Both the position numbers and the translations under genes were made by a program. Below the pieces are notes generated by a model. The model saw only the letters and a list, made by a program, of their open reading frames with translations. It had not been told where the DNA came from and did no database searches. A DNA stretch of 64,000 nt from Alopecurus myosuroides (Eukaryota; Streptophyta; Magnoliopsida; Poales; Poaceae): contig CM054063.1 of NCBI GenBank assembly GCA_028641055.1, forward strand, positions 43,381,136 through 43,445,135. Reading direction: 5' to 3'. Of this stretch, positions 23,159-34,657 are shown piece by piece; within the stretch, counting starts at the first letter, position 1; the number at the start of each line of letters is the position of its first letter.

Positions 23159-23163
23159 TTTCT
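23159..23163. other. Left target-site duplication TTTCT
   Basis: TTTCT here and at 29281-29285 flank the TG...CA element 23164-29280. Confidence 0.85.
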
Positions 23164-26100
23164 TGTGATGACCCAGCACACCACTGCATGTGTAGTGCGC
23201 AAGTCAGTGACATAATACTCACAGAAGGACTTATCCGTGAATATTACATCTCTCAGAGTGGTACAACAGAAACACAGCGGGACCAGACAAAACTATAGGA
23301 TACAAACCTCATTACAAAATCTTGAGAATCTCCTTAATGAATCAAGAAGATCTCCTGCAAAAGAAACATCAGAAGAAGCAATTCGAAGCTCCGAGCCGGA
23401 GAAGAACTCTAGCTCAGAACTAATCCACTACGGCTGATGTCAGCCCTAATCTATGGCTCATAACTACTAAGTCCAAGGATGGACTCTACCTACACCTTGA
23501 TAGCATGCCCTCCATCAGTGTTGTTGATGATGATGCTTTACCGATTAAGTAGTAGATCACTCCACCTAGCTTCATGATGTAGTGATGGCTTCACGATGAC
23601 GACTTCCAAGGGCTTCAACTCTAAGCAGGGGGTCAAACGGGATAGAATGAGTAACGAGCGTTACTCAGCAAGTTCATGATATATAGTGGGTGGTTGATGC
23701 ACTAACTACAGCTTTAAACTCGAAAGAGTCATAAGCTAATGCAAGGTTTTGTAAAACTTTCTTCAAGAGGTTGCTTTTAATTCTGAAAACTATGCCCGCC
23801 AGATCTTCACAGGATTAGAACTTTCATGGAGTTGCCTTTCCTGCGGCGTTCGCAGCTCCTTCCCGGAACAAGGGGTAACATGTCACATCCTTTTACACTC
23901 TGCAGAGGTGCGTTACTTTACCCATGGACGACCAAGACCATGTTGCACAACCAGGCTCGAGATCCTGTCCACTCCCACTCAGGTGTGGGGCCCGGTAGTT
24001 GGTCCAAGCCAAACCGTGCTTCTCCGCACAACGCATGCCCACCCATTTCTGCCAGCAGGTTGAACGCCTGATTCCACCCCTCACGATGGAGATCTACGCG
24101 CCCCTGGCAGACACTCATAGACCCCAGAGTCCGTGGGACGTAAGGGCTCCCACCCATGTGCATGTAGTCTCGCAAGACCTACAGCGTACGTCTCTGGCGC
24201 GTCCGTTGACATGCGAACGAGAAAAGTATCACGGCTGACTTACTCCCCCCACAAAAGTTCCATGGTCAACGCGAATTTACGGCGCAAGAATCCTGACGGC
24301 AGTTGTTGTTAATTCCTAGGTAATACGTTCCCATGCAGATGGAACCTTCCTTTGACCTATTCATCTTACCATGGTTCCATCCGCCCACCACATAGAACAC
24401 TACCACTCGGGTAGTCATTCAGGTAGTCATATTATTATAAAAATAGGATCATGCATTCTTTTGAGAATAGGTGATAATACGATAGGGTTTTTGCAATTAG
24501 TTTGTTATGAAGTACTGCAAAGGATATGAGCAAGGGATGAACTTGCCTGAGATTGAAATGACCATAATATTCCATGTCTTCGGGGTTCAAGGGTCGCGTA
24601 AAGAAATCCAAATATCTGAAAGATGGCAAAGTAGTCCCGGTAAGGACTACAGAAAACCTTGGCAAGATGATACATGCATAGTAATGAGATGCATCGTGAA
24701 ATACCCTGGAAAACACCCCAGCTTACAAGTGTAAGCCACGTTTGATACGATACCTCAATCACACTTGTTTTAGGTGAATTGTTTCATTACTTGAGGTGAT
24801 GTGGTTATTACTTCTTTTTAGATTTACATGTGTTTCACATTTATTTAGCAAACAATGGTTATTATGTTTAAGTAGAAGTGTTGATGACTTGGTTGGATAA
24901 CAAAACAAGAACACATGGAAAACAATTATTGAAAAGGTAACAAACATGTTTGATTTTATTTTCCAAAAGTGGAGAGGTAATGAAAATGAGTTTAGTTGAA
25001 AATGATGAACTAGTACAGTAAGCTCTATCATCACAACACTTGATAATTACTTGTGATGATAGGTTTTGTAGATGTGAAAACATGTGGTTGTTTATTAATA
25101 AGGAAAATAATGTTGGTGGTTATTTCTGGTTATAATGGAATATTATAGAATTCCAATATACCATGAATAACAAGTTTATAAGTTCAACAAAATGTTTTCA
25201 TGTTGACATATTTTAATTGGAAATGATTTTCTCTTTAATTTGGTATATTATTCAATGCTTTCTGAAAATATTTGAATAAACTATTAATTTATTAATTTTA
25301 AATAAATTAAATGACTAGGCAAAACATTGCACACATTAGAACTTGGTAAAATGGCTTTATAAACATCATATATGAGTTGTATATGTAATTTGGAGCATTT
25401 TGGTATATAACTTGTAATTTTCTGATTTTATGAATTATTTAATATTTTCTCAATTTTAAATGATTTAATTTAATTAAAGAAAATATTAAATTTTAAACTT
25501 TATCAAATATTTTTGGAAAGTTATTAATCATTTAGATTATATTTTTCTAATTAATTTGGTATATTAGTTTTATTTTTCTGATAGGTATTTTTAAAGTTAT
25601 TAATTTTATAAGATTAATCTTTTTTCTGTTTTCAATTTGACAGGTGGGACCCACCTGTCATAAACAGTTTTAAATAAAAAATAAGAGAAAATGAATTAAT
25701 GACGTCACTGTGATGTCATGTTGACATCACATGAACTCAATCTGCCACAGATGGATTCCAATCCATCGATAGGATGCGTTCTAGCTTAATTGGTTGCCTC
25801 TATGTGGTAGAGGAGACCATGACGGGTCGCAGGGCAGCGGCGCGGTGACCAAATGGTCACCGGCGACTCGCCGGCGTGCGCAAACGCGGCGGCGCCGTAC
25901 GGTGTAACGACGACCCGGCGATTCCGTCCACGAAATTCCCAAAGGAGGGTACCCACGCGTTCGCGAGCTCACCAGGAGTGTGGTGGTGATGATGGTTGAG
26001 GACGGCGAGCTTCCAATCACCGGCGGCGTGCAGAAATCGACGGCGGCCGGAGTTGGGGATGCCGATGAAATCCGGTGGCTTCACTGCGTCCCGGCAAGCG

Positions 26101-29100
26101 ATACTCAGCAGGGAGGTAGAGGAGATCACGGCGGTTCTAATGGTGGTCTCCATTTATCCCGTGGTGGCCGGAGTCGACGGCGGCGTGCGGTGGCCGTATG
26201 GGTTAGGGTTAGGGTTTTCCTTTCGAGCTCGTACAGAGAGAGAGAGCAAGCGAGGGAGAGTGAGAGAGATGCGGACGGCACGGCGACCTCGGCCTTCTTA
26301 TCCGCGAGAGGAGGCAGGCAAGCAGGAGGTGGCAGTGGCCGTGCCACGGCGTCCCTTCTCCTCTGCCTTCTGGCAGAGGAAGAAGAAGAAGAAAAAGAAA
26401 TGCCCAATTTCGATAACCCCCTATAGTTTCTGCTTTTAACAACTAGGTCCTTCTGTCTTTAAAACAGAGAAGAAAGAACTGTTTTCAGGGCTTTTCTGTG
26501 AACAGAAAAATTAATAAAAAATATATTTGAATTCCTTATCAAATTCTACATCTCACCATATTTTGTTTTGATGAATTTGAAGAATATTTCTATTTTTTTT
26601 TAGGGTGCTAGATTAGGTGATTTTCTTGTTTTCTCCTCTTTTAATTTATTTAATGACTTTAAAATTATGGTAAAGCATGTTTAATAAAAGTACACACTCC
26701 ATATTGTGGATAGCAAGGTGGTGTATAATAGTTGGACATTTTTAGGTGTAGTCCCTTATGGAAAATAGTTTGGTAACACTAGTGAGTAGTGTTTTTATAT
26801 ATGGTGATGAAATGCATCCAATTAAGGTATTTTGTTCCATGACATACCAAATGCCATTGAGTAAGGAATGGATTTGTTTTCTTTCATGGACCTTGCTATT
26901 TTCCTATTTGAAACTCTGAGCAAGATTGGTTGTCATTTTACTGAGATATGTATAGTCTAGATTTGCTGTTTTCAGTACTTGATCAAATGGAAAACATGTG
27001 TGGTTGTGAAATCTTATTTACTTGTTTTCCACATAGGTTCCAAATATGGATGTTATCTCATGTTGTTATAGATCATGTCATAATTTATATGGTTATAAGT
27101 AGATGGATTTTTGTTATCATCTGTTAGTCTTACATATGAAAAGGATTTGGAAAACAAGGTATTAATCTTGTTTTCATCTACCTCCACATATCAAGACATG
27201 TGGATGTAATGATTTTGTTATTATTTCATACTTGAGAATTGTTTTCATCTAAGACATTATTATGAGCTATTCATCTCTGATTGGTTTGACAAAGGTTAAT
27301 GGTTCCCTAATAAATCCTAAGGATTCACTGGATAAATACTTATGCTCCCTTACTGAGGCAGTGTTGATTCCTGTGCTCTTCTGTTGCTTGATGTTCTTCT
27401 CTCTAGTTGCCACTAGTCTTCTGTTTTCACCTTGTATCAATTGCAAGTAATATCATCTCTTGGATTCAATCTTCAACTATCTCACCCTTGTGGTGAGAAC
27501 AAACAGTTATTCCAAGCAAAGATTTTACTTAGATGATTATATTGTGGTTCCTTGTTTCTTAGTGTTATTCTTTCTATTGGTTAATGATAAAAGAAGTGTA
27601 GGTGTAGTTTATGTCATCAGTTAGCCTTAAGCATATAGGAAGAATCTGTTGACAAGTTTGCAAGGCTTGTCCCCAAATTACTTTTCATATACAAGAGACT
27701 GAGATGTACTAGGTTATTCAACCTTCTGTTTGTTTGTGTATAACACTCAAGTGTTTGAGTATACAAAAGTGATCTGTTAACAAGGTCTAGAAACTTGTTA
27801 CCAAACTGCTTCTATATAACACTAACATTGGAGTATCACACTGTTTCAAGAGTGTTAATAATATCATATCAATATATAAGAGTTTCCAAGTACTCTTATA
27901 GTAGCTTAGAGTAGCACTTCTAGCACACTCTAAATAATCTTCTTGTAGATCATCTGGTGGTGGTTCCTCTCTTCTTGTGGTTGCTTCACTTGTAGAATTA
28001 CTTAGAGAAGATTGGGAAACAAGATAGGATGGTCCAGACATCATAACAAGATCTAGGTTAAGAGTTACTTGATGCTTTTATTATCCTTCCATAAACTTCT
28101 TATTTTATTTCCCATAAGATATGTTCTTATTCATACATAATTGATTTTATTTAGCTTTCAATCCAATTCCTCTAATAGGGCTTATATCTTGTTGTTATTC
28201 ATTACTTGTATCTAGAGATACTTTATTTGTTGAATGATGAGTTGGATAGAAATGTGGAATGTTGGTGGAATGATGACTTAACAGTAAATTGATCAAATGG
28301 TTTAATGATGTGTTGAGATTTCATATGCTCACTTGTATGAGATGATTGAGACAATGATCATGAGAAAGTTATTGAGGTTTAATGACTTATGTCATAGTTG
28401 TTATTTGTTCTCCCAGGTGTCATGATCTACTTTAAATTCATTACTTTATTAACTTTGCTATCCTTAATGCAGATATAGAGATTTGGGAGTATCATATGTA
28501 ATGATCAAGGTTTGTTATTAGTTGAAGAAGATTTATTTCTTCTTGTTGATACTTCTTTTAGGGTTGAGGAGATATGTACATATTCGATAAATATGTGATT
28601 ACAATAATTAATTCATTTCCCACTTTTGGGTTTTGGGTTAACACTTGTTTGTATCTTTTGTGTTCTTTTGCACCTCTGTTATTTATTTGTAAAGGTTCAC
28701 TTAATAGGTTCTAAGTAGTTTGGAAAGATGTTGTGTGAATGGTTTATAACTTAAAGAGTTATTGTTGTACAGAACCTAGAATATTTGTTGATGAGATTAT
28801 TCCATCAAGCATTTCTAGTTTGTGGAAATTAATTGATAAATTAGGGAGTTGTTGTTTTATAGAAGATCACATCTCTGTTGATGAGATGGTTCAATTATGT
28901 GTTACTCATTAGTGAAAGTGTGATCAGCATTTATGAGATTTGGATTCTCACCCCTCTTTTAGTTCTAGATACCTAGTGAATTATCCCAAGTCACTTATAG
29001 ACTTGAGGTTTAGGTGGTTGAGAATTTGTGTTGGTTACATCCAATTATGGTTTGTGTAACCAGATGATTTAGTTTGTAGAGATACAATGTTATAAAGATC

Positions 29101-29280
29101 ACTCCAAATGAACTCCTGACTAGATGAACTAGACCTATTTCATCATGTCAAGTGAAACTTTGGTCACTTTGATTCGTTCAAACTTTCGCGCCAAAATTTC
29201 CCGTACTTTTAGATGCATGCTTTGCAAATGCACATATTAACTTTAGATCCTTATAACCTCCCAAACACTGGGATGTTACA
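23164..29280 (-). mobile_element. Probable solo LTR (6.1 kb) nested in TNP2
   Basis: The plus strand begins TGTGATGACCCAG and ends GGATGTTACA. On the minus strand it begins TGTAACATCCCAG, the typical start of many grass Gypsy LTRs. It is flanked by perfect TTTCT duplications, and the disrupted TNP2 frame resumes exactly on both sides. I found no terminal direct repeats, primer-binding site, polypurine tract or gag/pol coding, so a solo LTR of a very long-LTR family (LARD-like, such as Sukkula-type) fits best. A GC-rich block at about 25800-26420 followed by AT-rich DNA resembles the leader part of such LTRs. A non-coding LARD with diverged short LTRs is the alternative. Confidence 0.7.
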
Positions 29281-31602
29281 TTTCTTCACGGTGATCGACT
29301 TCCGAGTGATGACGTCGAAAAAGTTACATAGACCAGTCAGCATTTCACGGACGTGAGGTTCCATTATCCCTCGGATTTCAACTAGAAGTATCTGCGTCAT
29401 CATCACGTGACAGTCATGAGACTTCATCCCGCTAAAGATTTTCTTGTTCGGGTCCAGGTATCTCCTTATCAGCCCCGAGTAACCAAAGGGCACTTTGACT
29501 CCTAGAAGGCAACAGAACATTTGATCGAGCTCGTTGGGACTTGGAGTGAAGCAGGAGGGGGGCATACCCAGTGTTGCGGCTTGCCCCTTTTGCGCTTGCA
29601 ACCGTCCGCCTCCTCCTCGTCCAACTGGTCATCTTTGGTCCTAGCAGCCGGTGGTGGTATTTGAAGGTCTTTCCTGATGTTTAGGGCCGCCAGGTCGTAT
29701 CTTGCTTTCGGCCCGTCTTTGGTCCTATCCGGCATGTTGAACAGGGTGCCCAGCAAGCTCTCGCACACGTTCTTTGTGATATGCATGACATCAAGGCAAT
29801 GAGGCGTATCGAGGATTGGCCAGTACGTATAGTCCCAAAACACGGACCTCCTTTTCCATACACCCAGGAGCGGTCCTGCTGCCTTCTCTTTCTTCTTCTC
29901 TTCTCGCTTTCGCTTCTTTTCCTTTCCCTTTCCCTTTCCAGGCGCAGGGCACTCTATCCAATTGTCCAATAACTACTTGATCTCTTCACCGCTCCTCTGA
30001 GGTGGACGTCCTTCGGGCTCATCTTTATGGTTGAATAGATCTCCACGCTTCCTCCACGGGTCATTTTTGTCTAGCCACCTTCGATGCCTCATGTAGACAG
30101 TCTTACAAGAACCCGGTTCCTTAATCTGTAAAGATGGCGTATGTTCCATGCACCTGACGCACGCCTTGTGTCCATGGCACACCTGGCATGAAATATATCC
30201 GTATCCGAGAAAGTCCTGCACCGTCGTGATCAACGCAGCTCTCATTGGGAAATATTCTTCCGCGTAGGCATCCCATGTTTGTACCCCTTCATCCTCCCAC
30301 AACGTTTCTAGCTCCTCCTTCAGCAGCTCGAGATACAGGTTGATATCGCTCCCTGGTTGTGTCGGCCCTTGAATTCGCATACTCATGTGTATGTACTTCC
30401 TCTTCACGCAGAGCTAGGGGGAGGTTGTATATCCAAACGTGCTACGTTTGCTGCTCTGGTTGCCAAACGGATTGACTCCGTCCGTGCTCGCACCCAACCT
30501 GATGTTCCTTGCCTCTTTCCCAAAATCTTCGTACTCGTTGTCTAGTGCCTTCCACTGGCTTGGATCCAAAGGGTGTGTCAGCACTGGGTTTTCAGCCCGC
30601 TCTGGATCATTCATCACTGCCTCCTTTTGTTCGCGTGCCAGCGATCATCTTTGCTTCCTTAGGTTCCACGAAGTACCGCTGCAGACGAGGCGTGAGCGGA
30701 AAGTACCACACCACTTTCCGAGGAGCGGCTTTCTTCCCTCTCTTGTACCGGTCAGCGCCACACACTGGGCATTGGGTCTTGTCCGCGTGTTCGTTCCGAT
30801 AAATTACACAGTCATGGATGCATGCATGATACTTTGTGTGCGGTAAATCGAGAGGGCACACGACTTTCTTCGCCTCGTCTAGACTAGTAGGACACGTGTT
30901 GTCTTTAGGAAGACGCTTTTTCATGTATTGCAGTAGGTCGTCAACGCTTGCGTTGGTCCATCCGTGTTTTGCCTTCATCTGCATAATATCGAGTGCTACT
31001 CTTAAGCGGGACTCCTCCGGATCGCGGTCTGCTGCATCGTACAACGGACTATTCGAGTCTATCTCCAGTTGCGCCAGCTTAGATTTCCGTCTACCAGCGA
31101 CTCTCGCGTCAGTCGTCGACCTATCGCTGAGAAGTAACTCTTGAACATGAGGGTCCCGCACGACTGACGTTAGCGGAGTATTGTTGTCCGCTGTTTTTTC
31201 CTCTCCAATACGGCCGTGTGTGGTAGCCTGTTCGTCATCGTCGTTTTCCTCTTGCCCTTCTTCCCCATTTTCAGCGGCTGCCGTCGAGCCCCCCTCCTCA
31301 TGATCATCCTCATGATCATCCCCATGATCATCCTCATGATCATCTTCCTCATCACTCATGGTCTACTGAGTGTAACCGTCCATGAAACCACGTCTAAGAA
31401 GGTGGTCCTTCACTACGCCCGAAGATGGGTTGAACAGGGAGCCAAGTTTGCATCTTCGACACGGACAAAGTATGTCTATGCGGTCCCTTCGATGCATGTC
31501 GGTCGTTGCACGTTCCACATATCTATCCACGACGCTTTCCCTCATAGAGATGACCATTGTCTCCTGCATGGTCGACAAAGAGTAGATTTTGATTAGATCC
31601 AC
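29281..31602 (-). pseudogene. TNP2 transposase, N-terminal and central parts
   Basis: From 31602 the frame shows the transposase-associated N-terminus (RIDILCPCRRCK, HLLRRGFMDGYTQ), then TAG 31363-31365, then an acidic DDHED repeat. Next come VDDLLQYMKKRLPKDN and KKVVCPLDLPHTKYHACIHD, then a frameshift near 30615. After that are NIRLGASTDGVNPFGNQSS, a stop at 30414, HMSMRIQGPTQPGSDIN, TVQDFLGYGYISCQVCHG, a TAG at 29973, and LDVMHITKNVCESLLGTLFN. A final frame ends SHDCHVMMTQILLVEIRG and LTGLCNFFDVITRKS. These are the Transposase_21 (TNP2/TNPD) landmarks; the enzyme cuts and joins CACTA ends. At least three stops and two frameshifts rule out function. Confidence 0.88.
31297..31352. repeat. Microsatellite-like CATGATCATCCT repeat
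   Basis: Repeats of CATGATCATCCT encode the acidic DDHED tract of TNP2 on the minus strand. Confidence 0.8.
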
Positions 31603-31615
31603 ACCCGGCCGGTTT

Positions 31616-31730
31616 CACGGAAAATTTCGGCATGACCTTTGCTAAAAAATGGTCAAAATGGAGTGGCAAAAATTTGCCGAAACGGAAATGAATCGACATT
31701 TCGGCAAAACATTGCCAACTCATTTACATG
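31616..31730. repeat. CACTA 5'-leader repeat, right copy
   Basis: Upstream (minus sense) of the TNP2 start; related to 20507-20620. Contains AAAATTTCGGCATGACCTTT and CGACATTTCGGCAAAACATT. Confidence 0.65.
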
Positions 31731-31815
31731 TCATCACATCTTACACGGTCGCAACAAACATAATACAATTCCCATGAATATGGGTCATCATCACATATTT
31801 TGGTTGCAAACACAA

Positions 31816-31819
<4 letters not shown>

Positions 31820-31858
<39 letters not shown>
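31820..31858. repeat. (AT)n microsatellite
   Basis: About 19 uninterrupted AT dinucleotides inside the CACTA-4 leader. Confidence 0.95.
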
Positions 31859-31862
<4 letters not shown>

Positions 31863-32224
31863 ATAAGTATATTCCGCCGGCACGAGATATGGAAGATCGT
31901 AACGTACACACGACACGTGTTGACCGGAGAGAGCGGTGTGTGTAGACTCTAGCTATCGAGATCTAGCTAGATCTAGATATATGAATATGGTGCATGTGGG
32001 GGAGAGAGATTCTTCATAGTAGATCTAGATTTAACTAGGTAGAAGGGAGGGGCATGTTGGGAGAGAAAGTTTTGACAAAACATATCATATTTGGTTGGTT
32101 AAATGTGCTAAAATTGGAAGAAAGGAGTGAGAAAATGGGCTGGGAAGAGAGGAGTTTCGAGTTGGAGATGAAGAGTGAGTGGAGTGAGTGGTGTGGGTGG
32201 TGTGGGTGGTGGCTGGATAAGGTG

Positions 32225-32599
32225 TAAGTTACCGCCGGCGCGCCAGAAAACAATCGCGCCGGGGGTAACTATTAGCGCCGGCTCTTAGGTGACATAACGC
32301 GCCGGGGGTAAATGGTGGCCCTGGGCAGTCCTTTAGCGCCGGCGCGCTGGGCCTGCAACGCGCCGGGGATAAATATTTACCACCGGCGTAAGCTTACTGG
32401 GCCGCGCCGGGGCTAAGTTTGCCCCAAGGGGGCCTGGCTTGCCTTTAGCGCCGGCGCGCCGGGCACAGGGAGCGCCGGGGGTAACAATGTAGCACCGGCG
32501 GTGCTCATTCCAGCGCGCTGGTGGTACTTACCACCGGCGGCCCTGTTTATATTTGCGCCGGCGGTAGGTAATGCTGCTATAGCATGTTCCCTAGTAGTG
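32225..32599. repeat. CACTA-4 right subterminal array and terminal inverted repeat
   Basis: Alternating GCGCCGGCGCGC, CGCGCCGGGGGTAA and ACCGCCGGCG blocks lead to the terminus CCCTAGTAGTG at 32589-32599. TGC (32600-32602) would be the target-site copy; its partner was not located. Confidence 0.85.
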
Positions 32600-32602
32600 T
32601 GC

Positions 32603-33450
32603 TTGTCTAAACTGGGATGGGCACCGTCCTTTACTGGTAATAAAAGGGAAATATTAATATCACTAACTGGTTTTGGAGCCAGAAGGATGGTTAAAAAACG
32701 AAGACATGAAGTGCACCATATAATATACGTGTTGTTGCTGTCAGATCCAAATCAATTTAATATTCTAAGCTGGTTATGCATGTTAAGTTGCTGCAATGGT
32801 CGTAGAATAGATATGTCACAATAGGGCATGCTTACTAGATAATGAGAGGCCCACCTATCAGTCATGAATCACTAAAATAAAAAGAATTGTTGTGCAGCTA
32901 CTTCAGCAATGAACCTAGAACTTCTATCGATGGTGTTTTAATAAAATATGAACTAAAAAAATAAGATCAATGGTATTTTAATAAAATATGAACTAAAACC
33001 AAAATAAGAAGAAAGCATGAATCGAAATTGTGAGTTGCTTTCTTATTTGACTGGTTAGAATTTTGGTAGTGTCGAAAGAAGGACAACTTCTGTCTGAAGG
33101 ATGAAAAGCTACAGCTCGAGCATGTTAGCTATGGAGATCCACAGACACAGTTCCTGTCGCGTGGGTCTGCAGGATTCATACAACCATCCCACCATGTTGT
33201 TGTTCCGTAACTCATAAATTCATGTTCCGTGGGAAACAGGAGGATTCGAGCTCGCAGGGCTTCTAGAGTCTGAATAGAAGGGCAACTTCTGGATACAACC
33301 GCACCAGGTATAACATAGCCACGGGTCAATTTTTAGAAGGCAATGGTTTCAGATGTAGCTTCAGATGTTAACAAGTAAAGTACATTGAACTATTCCTTAT
33401 GAAGGAAGAAGTAGTGCTACTGAACAAAAACGGCACAAAAAGAATATTCT
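32603..33450. other. No gene recognised
   Basis: AT-rich. A 66-codon minus ORF (33129-33329; EFMSYGTTTWWDGCMNP) has a protein-like look but I do not recognise it. Confidence 0.4.
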
Positions 33451-34036
33451 TGACAACACCAAGAGAAGGTATTGCGGGTAAACAAAAGCTGATCACACTA
33501 ATGTGCTAGCGACGACATATTGATTAACGTGCGTGCAGGTGCAGCTTAATCAGGTAACGGAAACCGGGTATGTATTGATTTGTCTATTCAGTCATCTCAC
33601 TTTTCACTATTAAGTAATGAACTAATGAAATCAATCTGTCCAACACACAACGGGAGACGTGATTACCGTAGGTGAAGCGTCGTTGTTGCAGGTTTCGAGA
33701 CGAAGCACCGCCGAGCGAGAGTTTCGATGCTGATTCAGAGCGTTGACAACACCAAGAGATTGCGGGTAAACAAAAGTTGATCACACTAATGTGCTAGCGA
33801 CGACATATTGATTAACGTGCGTGCAGGTGCAGCTTAATCAGGTAACAGAAACCGGGTCTATATTGATTTGTCTATTCAGTCGTCTCACTTTTCACTATTA
33901 AGTAATGAAATAATGGAATAAATCTGTCCAACACACAACGGGAGACGTGATTACCGTAGGTGAAGCATCGTTGTTGCAGGTTTCGAGATGAAGCACTGCC
34001 GAGCGAGAGTTCCGGTGCTGATTCAGAGCTTGGCAA
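33451..34036. repeat. Tandem duplication, 293 bp x 2
   Basis: TGACAACACCAAGAG starts at 33451 and again at 33744. The two copies stay aligned through GTGCTAGCGACGACATATTG, GGAGACGTGATTACCGTAGG and GCTGATTCAGAGC, with roughly 95% identity by eye. It ends about 100 bp before the LINE target site. Confidence 0.88.
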
Positions 34037-34160
34037 TGTCAAGCTAGGGCAGAGATTTGGGTTTTGCAATATCGTGTTAGGTCTGGATCAAGGGATTGTG
34101 AGGTCTTTATCGAGGGATTCTGTAGGTTTTATATGGGTGACCTGTAACGTGTCCGAGGAG

Positions 34161-34649
34161 ATGACAACTGGCATCAGGGGAGTGGCCTTGGGCCTACAGG
34201 CCCAGATGGGTGAGTTTCGTCCTCAAGATAGGGGCGACCCGATCGGGCCTCTGGCTGACGAGGGAACTGGATCACCGCTGGAGAAACTGCTCTCCAACGT
34301 CTGCATCCCGATCACGCCGGCGCTGCTCCACCTTCCCTCGGCGCCGGGGAAGAGAAAAAAGAAGCGCAGGTCTCCTGGAACCGCTACGAGGCGTAGCCGT
34401 CGCATCAGGGAATGCAGGAAAGAGTTGGTCACGGGCAAGGGGAACAACTCGCTCAAGCTCGCGAGGCGCCTGATCATGAGCAAGAGAGGTCTTGCCATTG
34501 CTGAACCAGGAGACGAGGAAGAAGAGCAAGCTATGCAGAGATACGTCAAGGCATTCGACGACCCTCTAGACGACGCCAGCCTAGAGGCGCTCACTGCCCT
34601 CGCCAAATCTGGCCATGGCAAGCCACGCCGGCAGGGACGCCGCGTCTAG
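34161..34649 (+). CDS. LINE ORF1, C-terminal remnant
   Basis: The first ATG inside the LINE (34161) opens a 162-residue frame ending at TAG 34649. The frame also continues upstream past the LINE boundary, but that part is flanking DNA. The sequence is basic (GKRKKKRRSPGTATRRSRRI) then acidic (EPGDEEEEQAM), resembling the tail of plant L1 ORF1 proteins after the nucleic-acid-binding domain. The DUF4283 domain and CCHC knuckle usual in ORF1 are absent because of 5' truncation, so RNA binding in cis is probably lost. ORF2 starts 9 bp after the stop. Confidence 0.7.
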   Translation: MTTGIRGVALGLQAQMGEFRPQDRGDPIGPLADEGTGSPLEKLLSNVCIPITPALLHLPSAPGKRKKKRRSPGTATRRSRRIRECRKELVTGKGNNSLKLARRLIMSKRGLAIAEPGDEEEEQAMQRYVKAFDDPLDDASLEALTALAKSGHGKPRRQGRRV

Positions 34650-34657
34650 GCGTCTCG

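Larger units (their letters stand above)
21340..32599 (-). mobile_element. CACTA-4: large autonomous-type CACTA element, decayed, with nested insertion
   Basis: The right end has a terminus whose reverse complement is CACTACTAGGGAACATG, ending at 32599. A subterminal array of GCGCCGGCGCGCC and GCGCCGGGGGTAA motifs at 32225-32590 follows inward. A TNP2-type transposase reads leftwards from 31602 to 21917, and a homologous array of GCGCCGG motifs lies at 21370-21610. The left terminal repeat is not found, so the left boundary is approximate. A 6.1-kb sequence (23164-29280) is inserted in TNP2. Numerous stops and frameshifts make this copy inactive. Confidence 0.8.

Noticed and set aside
25980..26442. 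Overlapping ORFs as a gene
   Set aside because: Simple-sequence and GC-rich leader-like DNA inside the probable solo LTR; no domain text.
33960..34649. 229-codon ORF as full LINE ORF1
   Set aside because: The target duplication at 34128-34142 shows the LINE begins at 34143; the upstream part is flanking DNA in frame by chance.
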